Source: Pseudomonas arsenicoxydans (GTDB taxonomy: Bacteria; Pseudomonadota; Gammaproteobacteria; Pseudomonadales; Pseudomonadaceae). Taken from it: DNA of 64,000 nucleotides. The stretch covers positions 3,419,001 to 3,483,000 of the forward strand of contig NZ_LT629705.1 in the NCBI RefSeq assembly GCF_900103875.1, in the 5' to 3' direction. Shown here in pieces: positions 8,085-17,809 of this stretch (position 1 is the first letter of the stretch; each line of letters opens with the position of its first letter). The notes beneath the pieces were generated by a model. It was not told where the DNA came from. It made no database searches and worked only from the letters and a program-made list of their open reading frames with translations. Made by a program: the position numbers and the translations under genes.

Positions 8085-8239
8085 TCAGGGCCCAGCCAAC
8101 GCGCTGGGCTCTGCGCATCGGACTATTAGAATGACTGGTACGCTGCTGTCGCAGATAGGGGGAGCCCAAAGAACCATAAAAATCATGTGGATATTTAATA
8201 GGTTACGGTTCTTTTTAACTGAATAGTGATCAAAACATA

Positions 8240-8268
8240 TTGTTACAAGTGAAATGGTCGGGTATTAT
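8240..8268 (+). promoter_or_regulatory. Sigma-70 promoter of an sRNA candidate
   Basis: TTGTTA (8240-8245) and TATTAT (8263-8268) are separated by exactly 17 bp. No ORF with a ribosome binding site follows before the terminator at 8307-8341. Confidence 0.6.
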
Positions 8269-8274
8269 CGCCCT

Positions 8275-8341
8275 GCGTTCACCACCACGGTTTATGCATT
8301 TTTGAGTCCCAAGCGTCCATCAGCTGCTTGGGCTTTTTTTT
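8275..8341 (+). ncRNA. Candidate small RNA (about 67 nt)
   Basis: A well-formed sigma-70 promoter would start a transcript near 8275. It ends at a strong intrinsic terminator: stem CCCAAGC/GCTTGGG, 8308-8332, followed by eight Ts. The single-stranded 5' part (GCGTTCACCACCACGG...TTTATGCATTTTT) contains a CACCACCAC segment that could pair with G-rich ribosome-binding sites, plus an A/T-rich tract before the terminator stem, a layout seen in Hfq-dependent sRNAs. It matches no sRNA family I recognise. The alternative is a leader of the downstream membrane gene ended by premature termination. Confidence 0.5.
8307..8341 (+). terminator. Intrinsic terminator of the sRNA candidate
   Basis: CCCAAGC (8308-8314) pairs with GCTTGGG (8326-8332), followed by C and a run of eight Ts. 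Confidence 0.8.
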
Positions 8342-8471
8342 GCCTGAAATTTGGCAAGCGCTGTCATCGAACTCACTCCTTCGAATCATCATTCATGAGA
8401 ATCAGGCGAGCCGCGGGTTTCTGGGCTACTACTGACTGGCCAAACTCAAACGCTGTCTGATGGAGGTCTCG

Positions 8472-8927
8472 ATGCTGGTTCATTGGTCGCTTGCGGCAAT
8501 TCACTTGCTGGCTTTTGCCATCGGGTTCTGGGCGGTGCTCACGCGGGGGACTGCATTCAGGCGCCTGGCGGCTGGGGCGGGGGAGGCGCGCAGTGTTTTG
8601 ATGGCCGACAATCTGTGGGGCATCTCTGCCGTCGTTCTACTGATTAGCGGTGGGATGCGGGCCTTCGGCGGGTATGAAAAAGGCACTGATTACTATCTTC
8701 ATCAGCCCCTGTTCCATCTCAAGATGACGTTTTTCGTCGTTATCTTGCTGCTGGAAATCGCGCCGATGATCGCGCTTATCAAATGGAGAGTTGCCCTGAG
8801 TCGGGGTGCGACGATCGATATCGGCCGTGCGAAGCTGTTCGCCCGTATCAGTCATGTTGAAGCGCTGCTGGTGTTGCTGATGGTGGTGGCAGCTACAGGC
8901 ATGGCGCGCGGCGTGGCGTTGGGTTGA
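8472..8927 (+). CDS. DUF2214-family inner membrane protein
   Basis: A 151-aa protein with four predicted membrane helices: LAAIHLLAFAIGFWAVL, GISAVVLLISGGM, MTFFVVILLLEIAPM and ALLVLLMVVAATGMA. A conserved LADNLWG-like loop (LMADNLWGISA) and HLKMTFF suggest DUF2214, whose function is unknown. A GGAGG sequence lies 6 nt before the ATG at 8472, so the upstream in-frame ATG at 8460 is unlikely to be used. The gene stands alone, after the sRNA-candidate terminator. Confidence 0.75.
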   Translation: MLVHWSLAAIHLLAFAIGFWAVLTRGTAFRRLAAGAGEARSVLMADNLWGISAVVLLISGGMRAFGGYEKGTDYYLHQPLFHLKMTFFVVILLLEIAPMIALIKWRVALSRGATIDIGRAKLFARISHVEALLVLLMVVAATGMARGVALG

Positions 8928-9120
8928 CCAAGTCCGATCAGGTTCTTCCTCGGGATTAATCCGAAACGTCTGACAGTCAGGACCCTGGCCTGTCGGTAGT
9001 ATCGGCTGCAGGTTCTACACCGAAAGAGGGCAAGCGAATGACAGATGGCGAGGCGACGCTTGAATCTTTAGCCAGCCGTGGTTCGAGGGTGAACGGGCTG
9101 GCTACTGACTGCAACAGGAT
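8928..9120. other. Intergenic region between convergent genes
   Basis: This lies between the DUF2214 gene and minus-strand rsmE. I see no convincing terminator and no additional gene. Confidence 0.35.
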
Positions 9121-9315
9121 TCAGGGAGTTTGTGGCTTGTCTGGAGCGGTCAGGCCAGCCTGAATGCGTTGGTAGATTTCTTCGCGATGCACTGCGACGT
9201 CTTTCGGCGCGTTGATGCCGATGCGGACTTGCTGGCCGCTCACGCCCAGAATGGTGATGGTGATGTCGTCACCGATGTTTATGCTTTCACCGACTTTGCG
9301 GGTGAGTATCAGCAT
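9121..9315 (-). CDS. rsmE: CsrA/RsmA-family post-transcriptional regulator (RsmE-like)
   Basis: A 64-aa dimeric RNA-binding protein starting [15 protein letters not shown], with the R-binding strand [13 protein letters not shown] near residues 42-54. CsrA proteins bind GGA motifs in mRNA leaders, usually over the Shine-Dalgarno sequence, and are titrated by the GacA-dependent RsmX/Y/Z RNAs. The sequence ([18 protein letters not shown]) fits RsmE of the P. fluorescens group rather than RsmA (RRCAESLIIG). The start is the ATG at 9315, with AAGGAG before it. That Shine-Dalgarno sequence itself contains a GGA, compatible with autoregulation. Confidence 0.92.
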   Translation of the reverse strand: MLILTRKVGESINIGDDITITILGVSGQQVRIGINAPKDVAVHREEIYQRIQAGLTAPDKPQTP

Positions 9316-9565
9316 GGTCTTCTCCTTGATTGCTTTGTAGGGCACCTGATTCGAACAGTGCAGAGGTCGGTGTTATGTATAGATTAGTGCTAAGTCTCAC
9401 GGTTTGGGTGCCTCTTTCTGACGCGCAGATGCTGCATTAATTCCCAAGGCGTAACTATACAGAGGCCGTCACCATCATTCTCGTTGTTTTGAGCCCATTT
9501 TGCGGCACTCGGGAAGTATTCATGAATGTTAAAATCGCCGCTTTCGGCATTCAGAGGGAACCGTT

Positions 9566-9931
9566 GTGCGCAAAATGGTCTTGGTAATCGCAGTATTGGC
9601 GTTGGCTGGATGCGGCGAGGGTAAGGGTGTTGATGCTCAAAAGCCGAAACCGGCACTGGTTTCCGCACCTGCGGCGGCAATCGGGCCGCAATGGGATCTC
9701 GAGGTGCGAGGCGAAACGACTCAGGCTGTCAGCGACCTGAGCGGCTGGTTGATCGAGCACAGCTTTGTTTCCAATGTCGTGGTGGAAAACGGCAAGGCGC
9801 GCATCCTGGTCGGGCCATTCAATTCCAAAGCCGAGGCCGAGGCCAAGCAGGCAGAAGTGGCAGCAGCGCTTACCCGGGCAAAGAAACAGAACGTTGAACT
9901 GTTGGTCCTTGAGCGTCCCGCGGCCCAATAA
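9566..9931 (+). CDS. SPOR-domain lipoprotein
   Basis: A 121-aa protein with a short lipoprotein signal (MRKMVLVIAVLALAGC) and a C-terminal SPOR-like domain from about residue 45 (WDLEVRGETTQAVSDLSGWL...ARILVGPFNSKAEAEAKQAEV). SPOR domains bind glycan strands lacking stem peptides, and many act at the septum; the role here is inferred. It starts at GTG, with AGAGGG 7 nt upstream. It stands alone and is followed by a bidirectional terminator. Confidence 0.8.
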   Translation: MRKMVLVIAVLALAGCGEGKGVDAQKPKPALVSAPAAAIGPQWDLEVRGETTQAVSDLSGWLIEHSFVSNVVVENGKARILVGPFNSKAEAEAKQAEVAAALTRAKKQNVELLVLERPAAQ

Positions 9932-9959
9932 TAAATTTCTTCAATGATGGATAGAAACG

Positions 9960-9992
9960 AAAAGGCCTTGGGTATTAAACCCGAGGCCTTTT
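9960..9992. terminator. Bidirectional terminator
   Basis: AAAAGGCCT-tGGGT-attaa-ACCC-gAGGCCTTTT is a long, nearly perfect stem with A- and T-runs. It serves both the SPOR lipoprotein gene and the converging endA. Confidence 0.85.
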
Positions 9993-10007
9993 CGTTTCAG
10001 CGACTGA

Positions 10008-10697
10008 TCAGCCGCAGGCTTTCAGGTTCACGGGTCCGACAAACTCGTTGCCCCGACCCATCACGCACGCCACGCTCTGGTTACGCTGGCGTTCCCAGGC
10101 TTCGACCGGGTAGGTCTTGTTCCAGGCGTCGTACAGTTGGCGATCCTGTTTCGACAGGCGCAAACCGTACTGTTTGCTCATGTAGAAATAGGTCCGGGCG
10201 ATCATGCCGCGAATGGAAGGGCGGGGCATGACCTTCTTCGCCTTGAAGTCGACCTGGGTCAGACAAGAGCCATATTGACCCGATTGCACGGGCAGCCAGC
10301 CAAAACTGAAGTTGCTGCGATCACCGTTTACCTCACCGATGCTCGGCACCAGATTGTGCAGATCGGCCTCGGCCTTTTGATAGGTGGGATCGTAGCGTGT
10401 GCAGTTCTTGCGTCCGCCCTCCTGCCAGCACTGACGCTGATGACCAATCTGCCAGGCGGGAACAATGTGCTCCCACTCAATGCGCGCCGCGCGCTTGGCG
10501 TTCTTGCGCGGCACATACCCACAGGCCGCCAGGTTGACTTTGTTGCCGGTGTATTTGCAGCCGCAATAAAACTCGGTGGATTGCGGCGCGTATAGCTTCC
10601 AGGCGACCTTCTTGGCTTCGCTGAAGGTGCGTGGCGCGCCAGCCTGGGCGCCGAGAGTGATGAACAGAAACAGCAAAGCAAAACAGCGGACACTCAT
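10008..10697 (-). CDS. endA: Endonuclease I (EndA/Dns family), exported DNase
   Basis: A 229-aa protein with an N-terminal signal peptide (MSVRCFALLFLFITLGAQA) and a beta-beta-alpha-metal nuclease core. EWEHIVPAW carries the catalytic His region, and ADLHNLVPSIGEVNGDRSN the metal-binding Asn region. Eight cysteines suggest disulphides, consistent with a periplasmic or secreted non-specific DNase. It starts only 4 bp after the stop of the upstream DUF1654 gene, so the two are one operon, and it would share the LexA box of that gene. Confidence 0.92.
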   Translation of the reverse strand: MSVRCFALLFLFITLGAQAGAPRTFSEAKKVAWKLYAPQSTEFYCGCKYTGNKVNLAACGYVPRKNAKRAARIEWEHIVPAWQIGHQRQCWQEGGRKNCTRYDPTYQKAEADLHNLVPSIGEVNGDRSNFSFGWLPVQSGQYGSCLTQVDFKAKKVMPRPSIRGMIARTYFYMSKQYGLRLSKQDRQLYDAWNKTYPVEAWERQRNQSVACVMGRGNEFVGPVNLKACG

Positions 10698-10701
10698 TGA
10701 C

Positions 10702-10941
10702 TCAATCTTCCTTCGGCACTACCCAGAAAATCTGCACACCACCGTCGTCGCGATAGGCGAGGGTGACGTTATCGTTCTCGTCGATTTCCTCGAGCAATTG
10801 TTCCCACTCATCCACGGGTTCGTCCGGCAACCGGAAGATCAGCGCGGCTTTGGCTTTCTGAGCAGTTGGGGAATTGATGATTTTCTGAACGCGCAGGCCC
10901 ATGCGGGCGTAGGCGTCAGGAGAGGCAGAGGTAGTGGCCAC
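10702..10941 (-). CDS. DUF1654-family protein
   Basis: A 79-aa pseudomonad-specific family of unknown function. Its core is LRVQKIINSPTAQKAKAALIFRLPDEPVDEWEQLLEE, ending in an acidic VTLAYRDDGGVQIFW segment. The frame extends to an ATG at 10992, but the GTG at 10941 has AAGGA 8 nt upstream. Using the longer form would put the LexA box (10960-10975) inside the coding region. The GTG start is therefore preferred. It is cotranscribed with endA. Confidence 0.85.
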   Translation of the reverse strand: MATTSASPDAYARMGLRVQKIINSPTAQKAKAALIFRLPDEPVDEWEQLLEEIDENDNVTLAYRDDGGVQIFWVVPKED

Positions 10942-10959
10942 GGAATTATCCTTATTAAG

Positions 10960-10975
10960 CTGTACGTGCATACAG
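10960..10975 (-). promoter_or_regulatory. LexA (SOS) box upstream of DUF1654-endA
   Basis: CTGTACGTGCATACAG is a 16-bp near-palindrome that fits the gammaproteobacterial LexA consensus CTGT-N8-ACAG exactly. It lies 18 bp before the proposed GTG start. Confidence 0.75.
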
Positions 10976-11096
10976 TATTTAACTGTAGGCATTTTCGCAA
11001 CTGCTTAAAATTCAAGAAATTCCTCTGACAGCGGTTTTTACCGTTTGATGTAGGACAAAGGGAGTTTTTCAGGAGGAAGGAAGAGGCGGGTATGAA

Positions 11097-11152
11097 CCCC
11101 TTGCCAATGCTGGCAAGGGGTGAAGAAAGTGCCCGACCGGAACCGGTCGGGC
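11097..11152 (-). terminator. Twin hairpins downstream of ansB
   Basis: Two perfect stems, GCCCGACCGG/CCGGTCGGGC (11131-11152) and CCCCTTGCCA/TGGCAAGGGG (11097-11120), lie just past the stop codon. Neither has a long T-run, so they may stabilise the 3' end or act with Rho. Confidence 0.5.
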
Positions 11153-11161
11153 GAGGGCGAA

Positions 11162-12599
<1,438 letters not shown>

Positions 12600-13037
12600 A
12601 TGTCTTTATCTGTCGGTTTTCCAAATCCAAGCACAGTCACCATCGGTGGCAAGACCTCGGCGACGATCAATGCCTTGAACGACACAGCAGCCGACACCGC
12701 GACTGCGCTGACAGATAAGGATAAAAACCAGGTAAGAACCGGTGGTGCTGCACCGGAAAAAAGCCCATCAGAAAGCAAAAGCACCCAAAGTATTGCGGTG
12801 CGGGTGTTGCTCAAGCGCATGCAGGAACTGCAGAAGCAGTTGCGTGAACAGCAGCAGCAATTGGCGGCGGCTCAGGCCGCGTCTTATCCAACCCCGGAAG
12901 CCAAGGCCACAGCGGTCATGTCGATCCAGGGGCAGATAGCCGATACCAACGGTGCCCTGGCACAGGTGGCGGGCAGTCTGGTGAAAGAACTGGCCAAAGA
13001 ATCCAGCGCCGGCGCCTTGGTCAGCACGACGGCTTAA
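12600..13037 (+). CDS. Hypothetical protein with a Gln-rich coiled coil
   Basis: A 145-aa protein. Its N-terminal 65 residues are Ser/Thr/Lys-rich and probably disordered. A coiled coil follows (VLLKRMQELQKQLREQQQQL, about 70-95), then a helical C-terminus (MSIQGQIADTNGALAQVAGSL). There is no signal peptide or membrane segment. An unusual weak Shine-Dalgarno sequence (CGGGAG) lies 6 nt before the ATG. No family recognised. It stands alone between ansB and the rbs operon. Confidence 0.65.
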   Translation: MSLSVGFPNPSTVTIGGKTSATINALNDTAADTATALTDKDKNQVRTGGAAPEKSPSESKSTQSIAVRVLLKRMQELQKQLREQQQQLAAAQAASYPTPEAKATAVMSIQGQIADTNGALAQVAGSLVKELAKESSAGALVSTTA

Positions 13038-13116
13038 GGTCTGGGTCGGTTAATCGCCGGACAAGACCTCTACAGGTCGTTGACAAATCAAAGCAGGGTT
13101 CGCATAGTTCGGTCTA

Positions 13117-13130
13117 CGCAAACGTTTGCG
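13117..13130. promoter_or_regulatory. Perfect LacI-family operator (RbsR box) of the rbs operon
   Basis: CGCAAACGTTTGCG is a perfect 14-bp palindrome with the central CG step typical of LacI/PurR/RbsR operators. It lies 95 bp before the rbsB ATG. The only LacI-family gene nearby is rbsR in the same operon, so autoregulation with ribose as inducer is inferred. Confidence 0.8.
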
Positions 13131-13224
13131 CGCCGTTATCGTTGGTTTGATCCATCGGTGGACGTACGGCAATCTACGCCAGCGCAAGCGTTGCTCACAA
13201 TAATCATAAGATCGGAGTGAACCC

Positions 13225-14181
13225 ATGAAGCTGCCATTCGCTGGACGTCTTCTTGCTGTCGCTATGCTGGCTGCCGCATCCGCCGCGCTGCCTGTCTCAT
13301 CGGCCTTCGCCGAGACACCCGAAAAACCCAAAGTCGCCCTGGTCATGAAATCCCTGGCCAATGAATTCTTCCTGACCATGGAAGACGGCGCCAAGGCTTA
13401 TCAGAAAGACCACTCCGGCGATTTCGAGCTGATTTCCAACGGCATCAAAGACGAAACCGACACCGCCGGCCAGACGCGCATCGTCGAGCAAATGATCCTG
13501 GCCAAGGTTAACGCGCTGGTCATCGCTCCGGCCGACTCCAAGGCCATGGTGCCGGTGATCAAGAAAGCCATCGATGCCGGTATCACCGTGATCAACATCG
13601 ATAACCAGCTGGACCCGGCCGTGGTCAAAAGCAAAAACATCAATGTACCGTTCGTAGGGCCGGATAACCGCAAAGGTGCGCGTCTGGTCGGCGAATACCT
13701 GGCCAAGCAGCTGAAGGCCGGGGACGAAGTCGGCATCATCGAGGGCGTGTCCACGACCACCAATGCCCAGGCCCGTACCGCAGGCTTCAAGGATGCGATG
13801 GAAGCGGCGCAGATCAAGATCGTCTCCGTGCAATCCGGTGACTGGGAAATCGACAAGGGCAACAAGGTTGCCGCCTCGATCCTCAGCGAATACCCCGAGG
13901 TCAAAGCGTTGCTGGCCGGCAACGACAGCATGGCCGTCGGCGCCGTTTCCGCCGTGCGTGCAGCAGGCAAGGCTGGCAAGGTGCAAGTGGTCGGTTACGA
14001 CAACATCAACGCCATCAAGCCGATGCTCAAGGATGGTCGCGTACTGGCTACCGCTGACCAGTTTGCCGCCAAGCAAGCCGTGTTCGGTATCGAGACTGCG
14101 CTGAAAATCATCAAGGGCGAGAAGGTCGACAGCGGCACCAATGGCGTGATCGAAACGCCGGTGGAACTGGTCACCAAATAA
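13225..14181 (+). CDS. rbsB: Ribose ABC transporter, periplasmic ribose-binding protein
   Basis: A 318-aa protein with signal peptide MKLPFAGRLLAVAMLAAA...FA and a type I periplasmic binding fold (Peripla_BP_4). Core segments are VALVMKSLANEFFLTMEDGA, an NIDNQLDPAVV hinge region, and VVGYDNINAIKPMLKDGRVLATADQ near the C-terminus. It delivers ribose to RbsAC. It is the first gene of the operon, downstream of the palindromic operator, and has a CGGAG Shine-Dalgarno sequence 8 nt before the ATG. Confidence 0.95.
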   Translation: MKLPFAGRLLAVAMLAAASAALPVSSAFAETPEKPKVALVMKSLANEFFLTMEDGAKAYQKDHSGDFELISNGIKDETDTAGQTRIVEQMILAKVNALVIAPADSKAMVPVIKKAIDAGITVINIDNQLDPAVVKSKNINVPFVGPDNRKGARLVGEYLAKQLKAGDEVGIIEGVSTTTNAQARTAGFKDAMEAAQIKIVSVQSGDWEIDKGNKVAASILSEYPEVKALLAGNDSMAVGAVSAVRAAGKAGKVQVVGYDNINAIKPMLKDGRVLATADQFAAKQAVFGIETALKIIKGEKVDSGTNGVIETPVELVTK

Positions 14182-14236
14182 TCCTTCTTGCAACACGAGG
14201 GTGCTCGCCCGTCGGGGCGAGCACATGGAGATTTTT

Positions 14237-15790
14237 ATGTCAGTTTGCGCCCCGAACGCTGTCCTCTCGGTGAGCGGTATCGGCAAGACCTACGCCCAGC
14301 CCGTGCTGACCGGCATCGACCTGACGCTGATGCGCGGTGAAGTGCTGGCGTTGACCGGTGAGAACGGCGCCGGTAAAAGCACGCTGTCGAAAATCATTGG
14401 CGGACTGGTCACGCCGACCACCGGCCACATGCAATTCCAGGGGCAGGATTACCGCCCCGGCAGCCGCTCCCAGGCCGAAGACCTGGGCATCCGGATGGTC
14501 ATGCAAGAACTCAATCTGTTGCCGACTCTGTCGGTGGCGGAAAACCTGTTTCTGGATAATTTGCCCAGCAGCGGCGGCTGGATCAGTCGCAAGCAACTGC
14601 GCAAGGCGGCGATCGAGGCCATGGCCCAAGTCGGGCTCGACGCGATCGACCCGGACACTCTGGTCGGCGAACTCGGCATCGGCCACCAGCAAATGGTTGA
14701 GATCGCCCGCAACCTGATCGGCGATTGCCATGTATTGATTCTCGACGAACCGACCGCGATGCTCACCGCTCGCGAAGTCGAAATGCTGTTCGAGCAAATC
14801 ACGCGTCTGCAAGCCCGTGGCGTCTCGATTATCTATATCTCCCACCGCCTCGAAGAACTGGCACGGGTCGCCCAGCGCATTGCGGTTTTGCGCGACGGCA
14901 ACCTGGTGTGCGTCGAGCCGATGGCCAATTACAACAGCGAGCAACTGGTTACGTTGATGGTGGGCCGTGAACTCGGCGAACACATTGACCTGGGGCCGCG
15001 CAAGATTGGCGCTCCAGCCTTGACGGTCAAGGGCCTGACCCGCTCCGACAAGGTTCGCGATGTGTCCTTTGAGGTGCGTGCCGGCGAGATCTACGGGATT
15101 TCCGGATTGATCGGGGCAGGGCGCACCGAGTTGCTGCGTCTGATCTTCGGTGCGGACACGGCGGACAGTGGCACCGTCGCCCTGGGTTCGCCGCCTCAAG
15201 TGGTGAGCATCCGTTCACCGGCCGATGCGGTCGGTCACGGCATCGCCCTGATCACCGAGGACCGTAAAGGCGAAGGCCTGCTGCTGACCCAATCGATCAG
15301 CGCCAACATTGCGTTGGGTAATATGCCGGAGATTTCCAGCGGCGGTCTCGTCAACAACACTGCCGAGATGTCCCTGGCCCAGCGTCAGATCGACGCCATG
15401 CGCATTCGCAGTTCGAGCCCGACTCAGCTGGTGTCCGAGTTGTCGGGCGGCAACCAGCAGAAGGTCGTGATTGGCCGCTGGCTGGAGCGCGACTGTTCGG
15501 TGATGTTGTTCGATGAGCCGACCCGTGGCATCGATGTCGGCGCCAAGTTCGATATCTATGCACTGCTCGGTGAGCTGACGCGGCAGGGCAAAGCGCTGGT
15601 GGTGGTGTCCAGCGACCTGCGCGAATTGATGTTGATTTGCGATCGGATTGGCGTGTTGTCGGCCGGGCGCCTGATCGACACCTTTGAGCGCGACAGCTGG
15701 ACCCAGGATGATTTGCTTGCCGCCGCGTTCGCCGGCTACCAAAAACGTGATGCGTTGCTCAATGAAGCAGCGCCTAGGGATCTTCCATGA
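14237..15790 (+). CDS. rbsA: Ribose ABC transporter, twin-domain ATPase
   Basis: A 517-aa protein with two ABC domains, as in all sugar importers of the CUT2 class. Domain 1 has Walker A GENGAGKS and Walker B VLILDEPTAM. Domain 2 has GLIGAGRTELL, signature LSGGNQQKV and Walker B VMLFDEPTRG. The altered Walker A of domain 2 is normal for CUT2. The ATG at 14237 with GGAG upstream is chosen over two earlier in-frame starts. The stop overlaps the rbsC start (ATGA). Confidence 0.95.
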   Translation: MSVCAPNAVLSVSGIGKTYAQPVLTGIDLTLMRGEVLALTGENGAGKSTLSKIIGGLVTPTTGHMQFQGQDYRPGSRSQAEDLGIRMVMQELNLLPTLSVAENLFLDNLPSSGGWISRKQLRKAAIEAMAQVGLDAIDPDTLVGELGIGHQQMVEIARNLIGDCHVLILDEPTAMLTAREVEMLFEQITRLQARGVSIIYISHRLEELARVAQRIAVLRDGNLVCVEPMANYNSEQLVTLMVGRELGEHIDLGPRKIGAPALTVKGLTRSDKVRDVSFEVRAGEIYGISGLIGAGRTELLRLIFGADTADSGTVALGSPPQVVSIRSPADAVGHGIALITEDRKGEGLLLTQSISANIALGNMPEISSGGLVNNTAEMSLAQRQIDAMRIRSSSPTQLVSELSGGNQQKVVIGRWLERDCSVMLFDEPTRGIDVGAKFDIYALLGELTRQGKALVVVSSDLRELMLICDRIGVLSAGRLIDTFERDSWTQDDLLAAAFAGYQKRDALLNEAAPRDLP

Positions 15791-16764
15791 AAACTGCATC
15801 TTCTGCCGGCAAACGTAGTGGCAATTTCTACGGCCTGGGCACCTATCTGGGCCTGGCCGGTGCCTTGCTGGCGATGGTTGCGCTGTTCTCGGTATTGAGC
15901 AGCCATTTTCTGTCTTACGACACATTCAGCACCCTCGCCAACCAGATTCCCGATTTGATGGTGCTGGCGGTCGGCATGACCTTCGTGCTGATCATCGGTG
16001 GCATCGACCTGTCAGTCGGCTCGGTACTGGCGCTCGCGGCGTCGACGGTCAGCGTGGCGATTCTCGGCTGGGGCTGGAGTGTTTTGCCGGCGGCGATACT
16101 CGGAATGGCGGTTGCGGCACTGGCCGGGACCATCACCGGTTCGATCACCGTGGCATGGCGGATTCCGTCGTTCATCGTGTCCCTCGGCGTGCTGGAAATG
16201 GCCCGAGGCGTGGCGTACCAGATGACCGGTTCGCGCACCGCTTATATCGGTGATGCGTTTGCGTGGTTGTCCAACCCCATCGCGTTCGGCATCTCGCCGT
16301 CGTTCATCATCGCCTTGCTGATTATCATCATTGCCCAGGCGGTGTTGACCCGTACGGTGTTCGGTCGCTACCTGATCGGCATCGGCACCAACGAAGAAGC
16401 CGTGCGTCTGGCAGGGATCAATCCAAAGCCCTACAAGATTCTGGTGTTCAGTCTGATGGGGCTGTTGGCCGGGATTGCTGCACTGTTCCAGATTTCCCGA
16501 TTGGAAGCGGCGGATCCGAATGCCGGCTCCGGGCTGGAGCTTCAGGTGATCGCTGCCGTAGTGATCGGTGGCACCAGTTTGATGGGCGGACGTGGTTCGG
16601 TCATCAGCACATTCTTCGGGGTCCTGATTATTTCCGTGTTGGCGGCGGGGCTGGCGCAGATCGGCGCAACCGAGCCCACCAAACGCATTATCACTGGCGC
16701 GGTGATCGTGGTGGCGGTGGTGCTGGATACGTATCGCAGTCAGCGCGCAAGTCGGCGGACCTGA
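15787..16764 (+). CDS. rbsC: Ribose ABC transporter, permease
   Basis: A 325-aa CUT2 permease with about ten hydrophobic helices. The conserved GGIDLSVGSVLALAA segment and the EAA-like loop ...GTNEEAVRLAGINPKPYKILVF contact RbsA. It overlaps rbsA by four bases, which indicates translational coupling, and is followed after 3 bp by rbsR. Confidence 0.95.
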   Translation: MKTASSAGKRSGNFYGLGTYLGLAGALLAMVALFSVLSSHFLSYDTFSTLANQIPDLMVLAVGMTFVLIIGGIDLSVGSVLALAASTVSVAILGWGWSVLPAAILGMAVAALAGTITGSITVAWRIPSFIVSLGVLEMARGVAYQMTGSRTAYIGDAFAWLSNPIAFGISPSFIIALLIIIIAQAVLTRTVFGRYLIGIGTNEEAVRLAGINPKPYKILVFSLMGLLAGIAALFQISRLEAADPNAGSGLELQVIAAVVIGGTSLMGGRGSVISTFFGVLIISVLAAGLAQIGATEPTKRIITGAVIVVAVVLDTYRSQRASRRT

Positions 16765-16767
16765 GTC

Positions 16768-17787
16768 ATGGCAACGATAAAAGATGTGGCGGCACTCGCG
16801 GGGATTTCCTACACAACGGTTTCCCATGTGGTGAACAAGACCCGGCCGGTCAGCGAAGAAGTGCGGATCAAAGTCGAGGCGGCGATCAAGACCCTGGACT
16901 ACGTGCCAAGCGCCGTGGCCCGTTCGTTAAAAGCCAAGACCACTGCGACTATCGGTTTGCTGGTGCCCAATAGCCTCAACCCGTACTTCGCCGAGCTGGC
17001 GCGTGGCATCGAGGATTACTGTGAGCGAAATGGCTACTGCGTGATCCTCTGCAACTCCGACGACAATCCGGACAAACAACGCAGCTACTTGCGCGTGTTG
17101 TTGGAGAAGCGCATCGACGGTTTGATCGTGGCATCCGCCGGCGGCGATGCTGGACTGGCTGAAGGCCTCGCCGGTGTGCGTACGCCGATGGTCATCGTCG
17201 ACCGTGGGCTGGAAGGCGTGAATGCCGATCTGGTGCGCATCGACCACGAATACGGCGCTTATCTGGCCACCCGTCATCTGCTGGAACTAGGCCATCGGGA
17301 TATCGCCACTATCGGCGGCCCGGCGGGGACCAGCGTGGCGCAGATGCGTCTGGCCGGTTATTGCCGTGCCTTGAAAGAGGCGGGCGTCGAAGTGCATCGC
17401 GAGCGCATGCTGGAAAGTGACTTCACCAGTACAGGCGGTTACAACGCCGCTGCGATTCTGCTGGAAAAGAATCCGCCCAGCGCGATCTTCGCCGGCAACG
17501 ACATGATTGGCATCGGTGTGCTGCGAGCGGCTGCCGAGCGCAATGTGCGTGTGCCGACCGAACTGTCGGTGATCGGCTTCGACGATATCCAGATGAGTCG
17601 TTATGTCTACCCGGCGCTGACTACCGTGGGGCAGTCGATCCTGCAGCTCGGTGAAATGGCGGCAGAAGTGCTGTTAAGACGAATTGCATCACCCGACATG
17701 GCCACCGATCAACGGATCGTGACCCCCAGTATTGTCCTGCGAGAATCGACTGCACCGCTCGCCGGTGTGTTCGACGAATACCGCTGA
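16768..17787 (+). CDS. rbsR: LacI-family ribose operon repressor
   Basis: A 339-aa protein. The N-terminal LacI helix-turn-helix is canonical (TIKDVAALAGISYTTVSHVVN), followed by the hinge helix SAVARSLK and a periplasmic-binding-protein-like sensor domain. It starts 3 bp after rbsC, inside the operon it presumably controls. The predicted operator is the palindrome at 13117-13130. Confidence 0.94.
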   Translation: MATIKDVAALAGISYTTVSHVVNKTRPVSEEVRIKVEAAIKTLDYVPSAVARSLKAKTTATIGLLVPNSLNPYFAELARGIEDYCERNGYCVILCNSDDNPDKQRSYLRVLLEKRIDGLIVASAGGDAGLAEGLAGVRTPMVIVDRGLEGVNADLVRIDHEYGAYLATRHLLELGHRDIATIGGPAGTSVAQMRLAGYCRALKEAGVEVHRERMLESDFTSTGGYNAAAILLEKNPPSAIFAGNDMIGIGVLRAAAERNVRVPTELSVIGFDDIQMSRYVYPALTTVGQSILQLGEMAAEVLLRRIASPDMATDQRIVTPSIVLRESTAPLAGVFDEYR

Positions 17788-17809
17788 AACCGAATTTGAC
17801 GAGTGACGT

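Noticed and set aside
14240..15199. Long antisense ORF over rbsA, and similar long antisense frames over thrS and pheT
   Set aside because: These are shadows of GC-rich codon usage in well-supported genes on the opposite strand.
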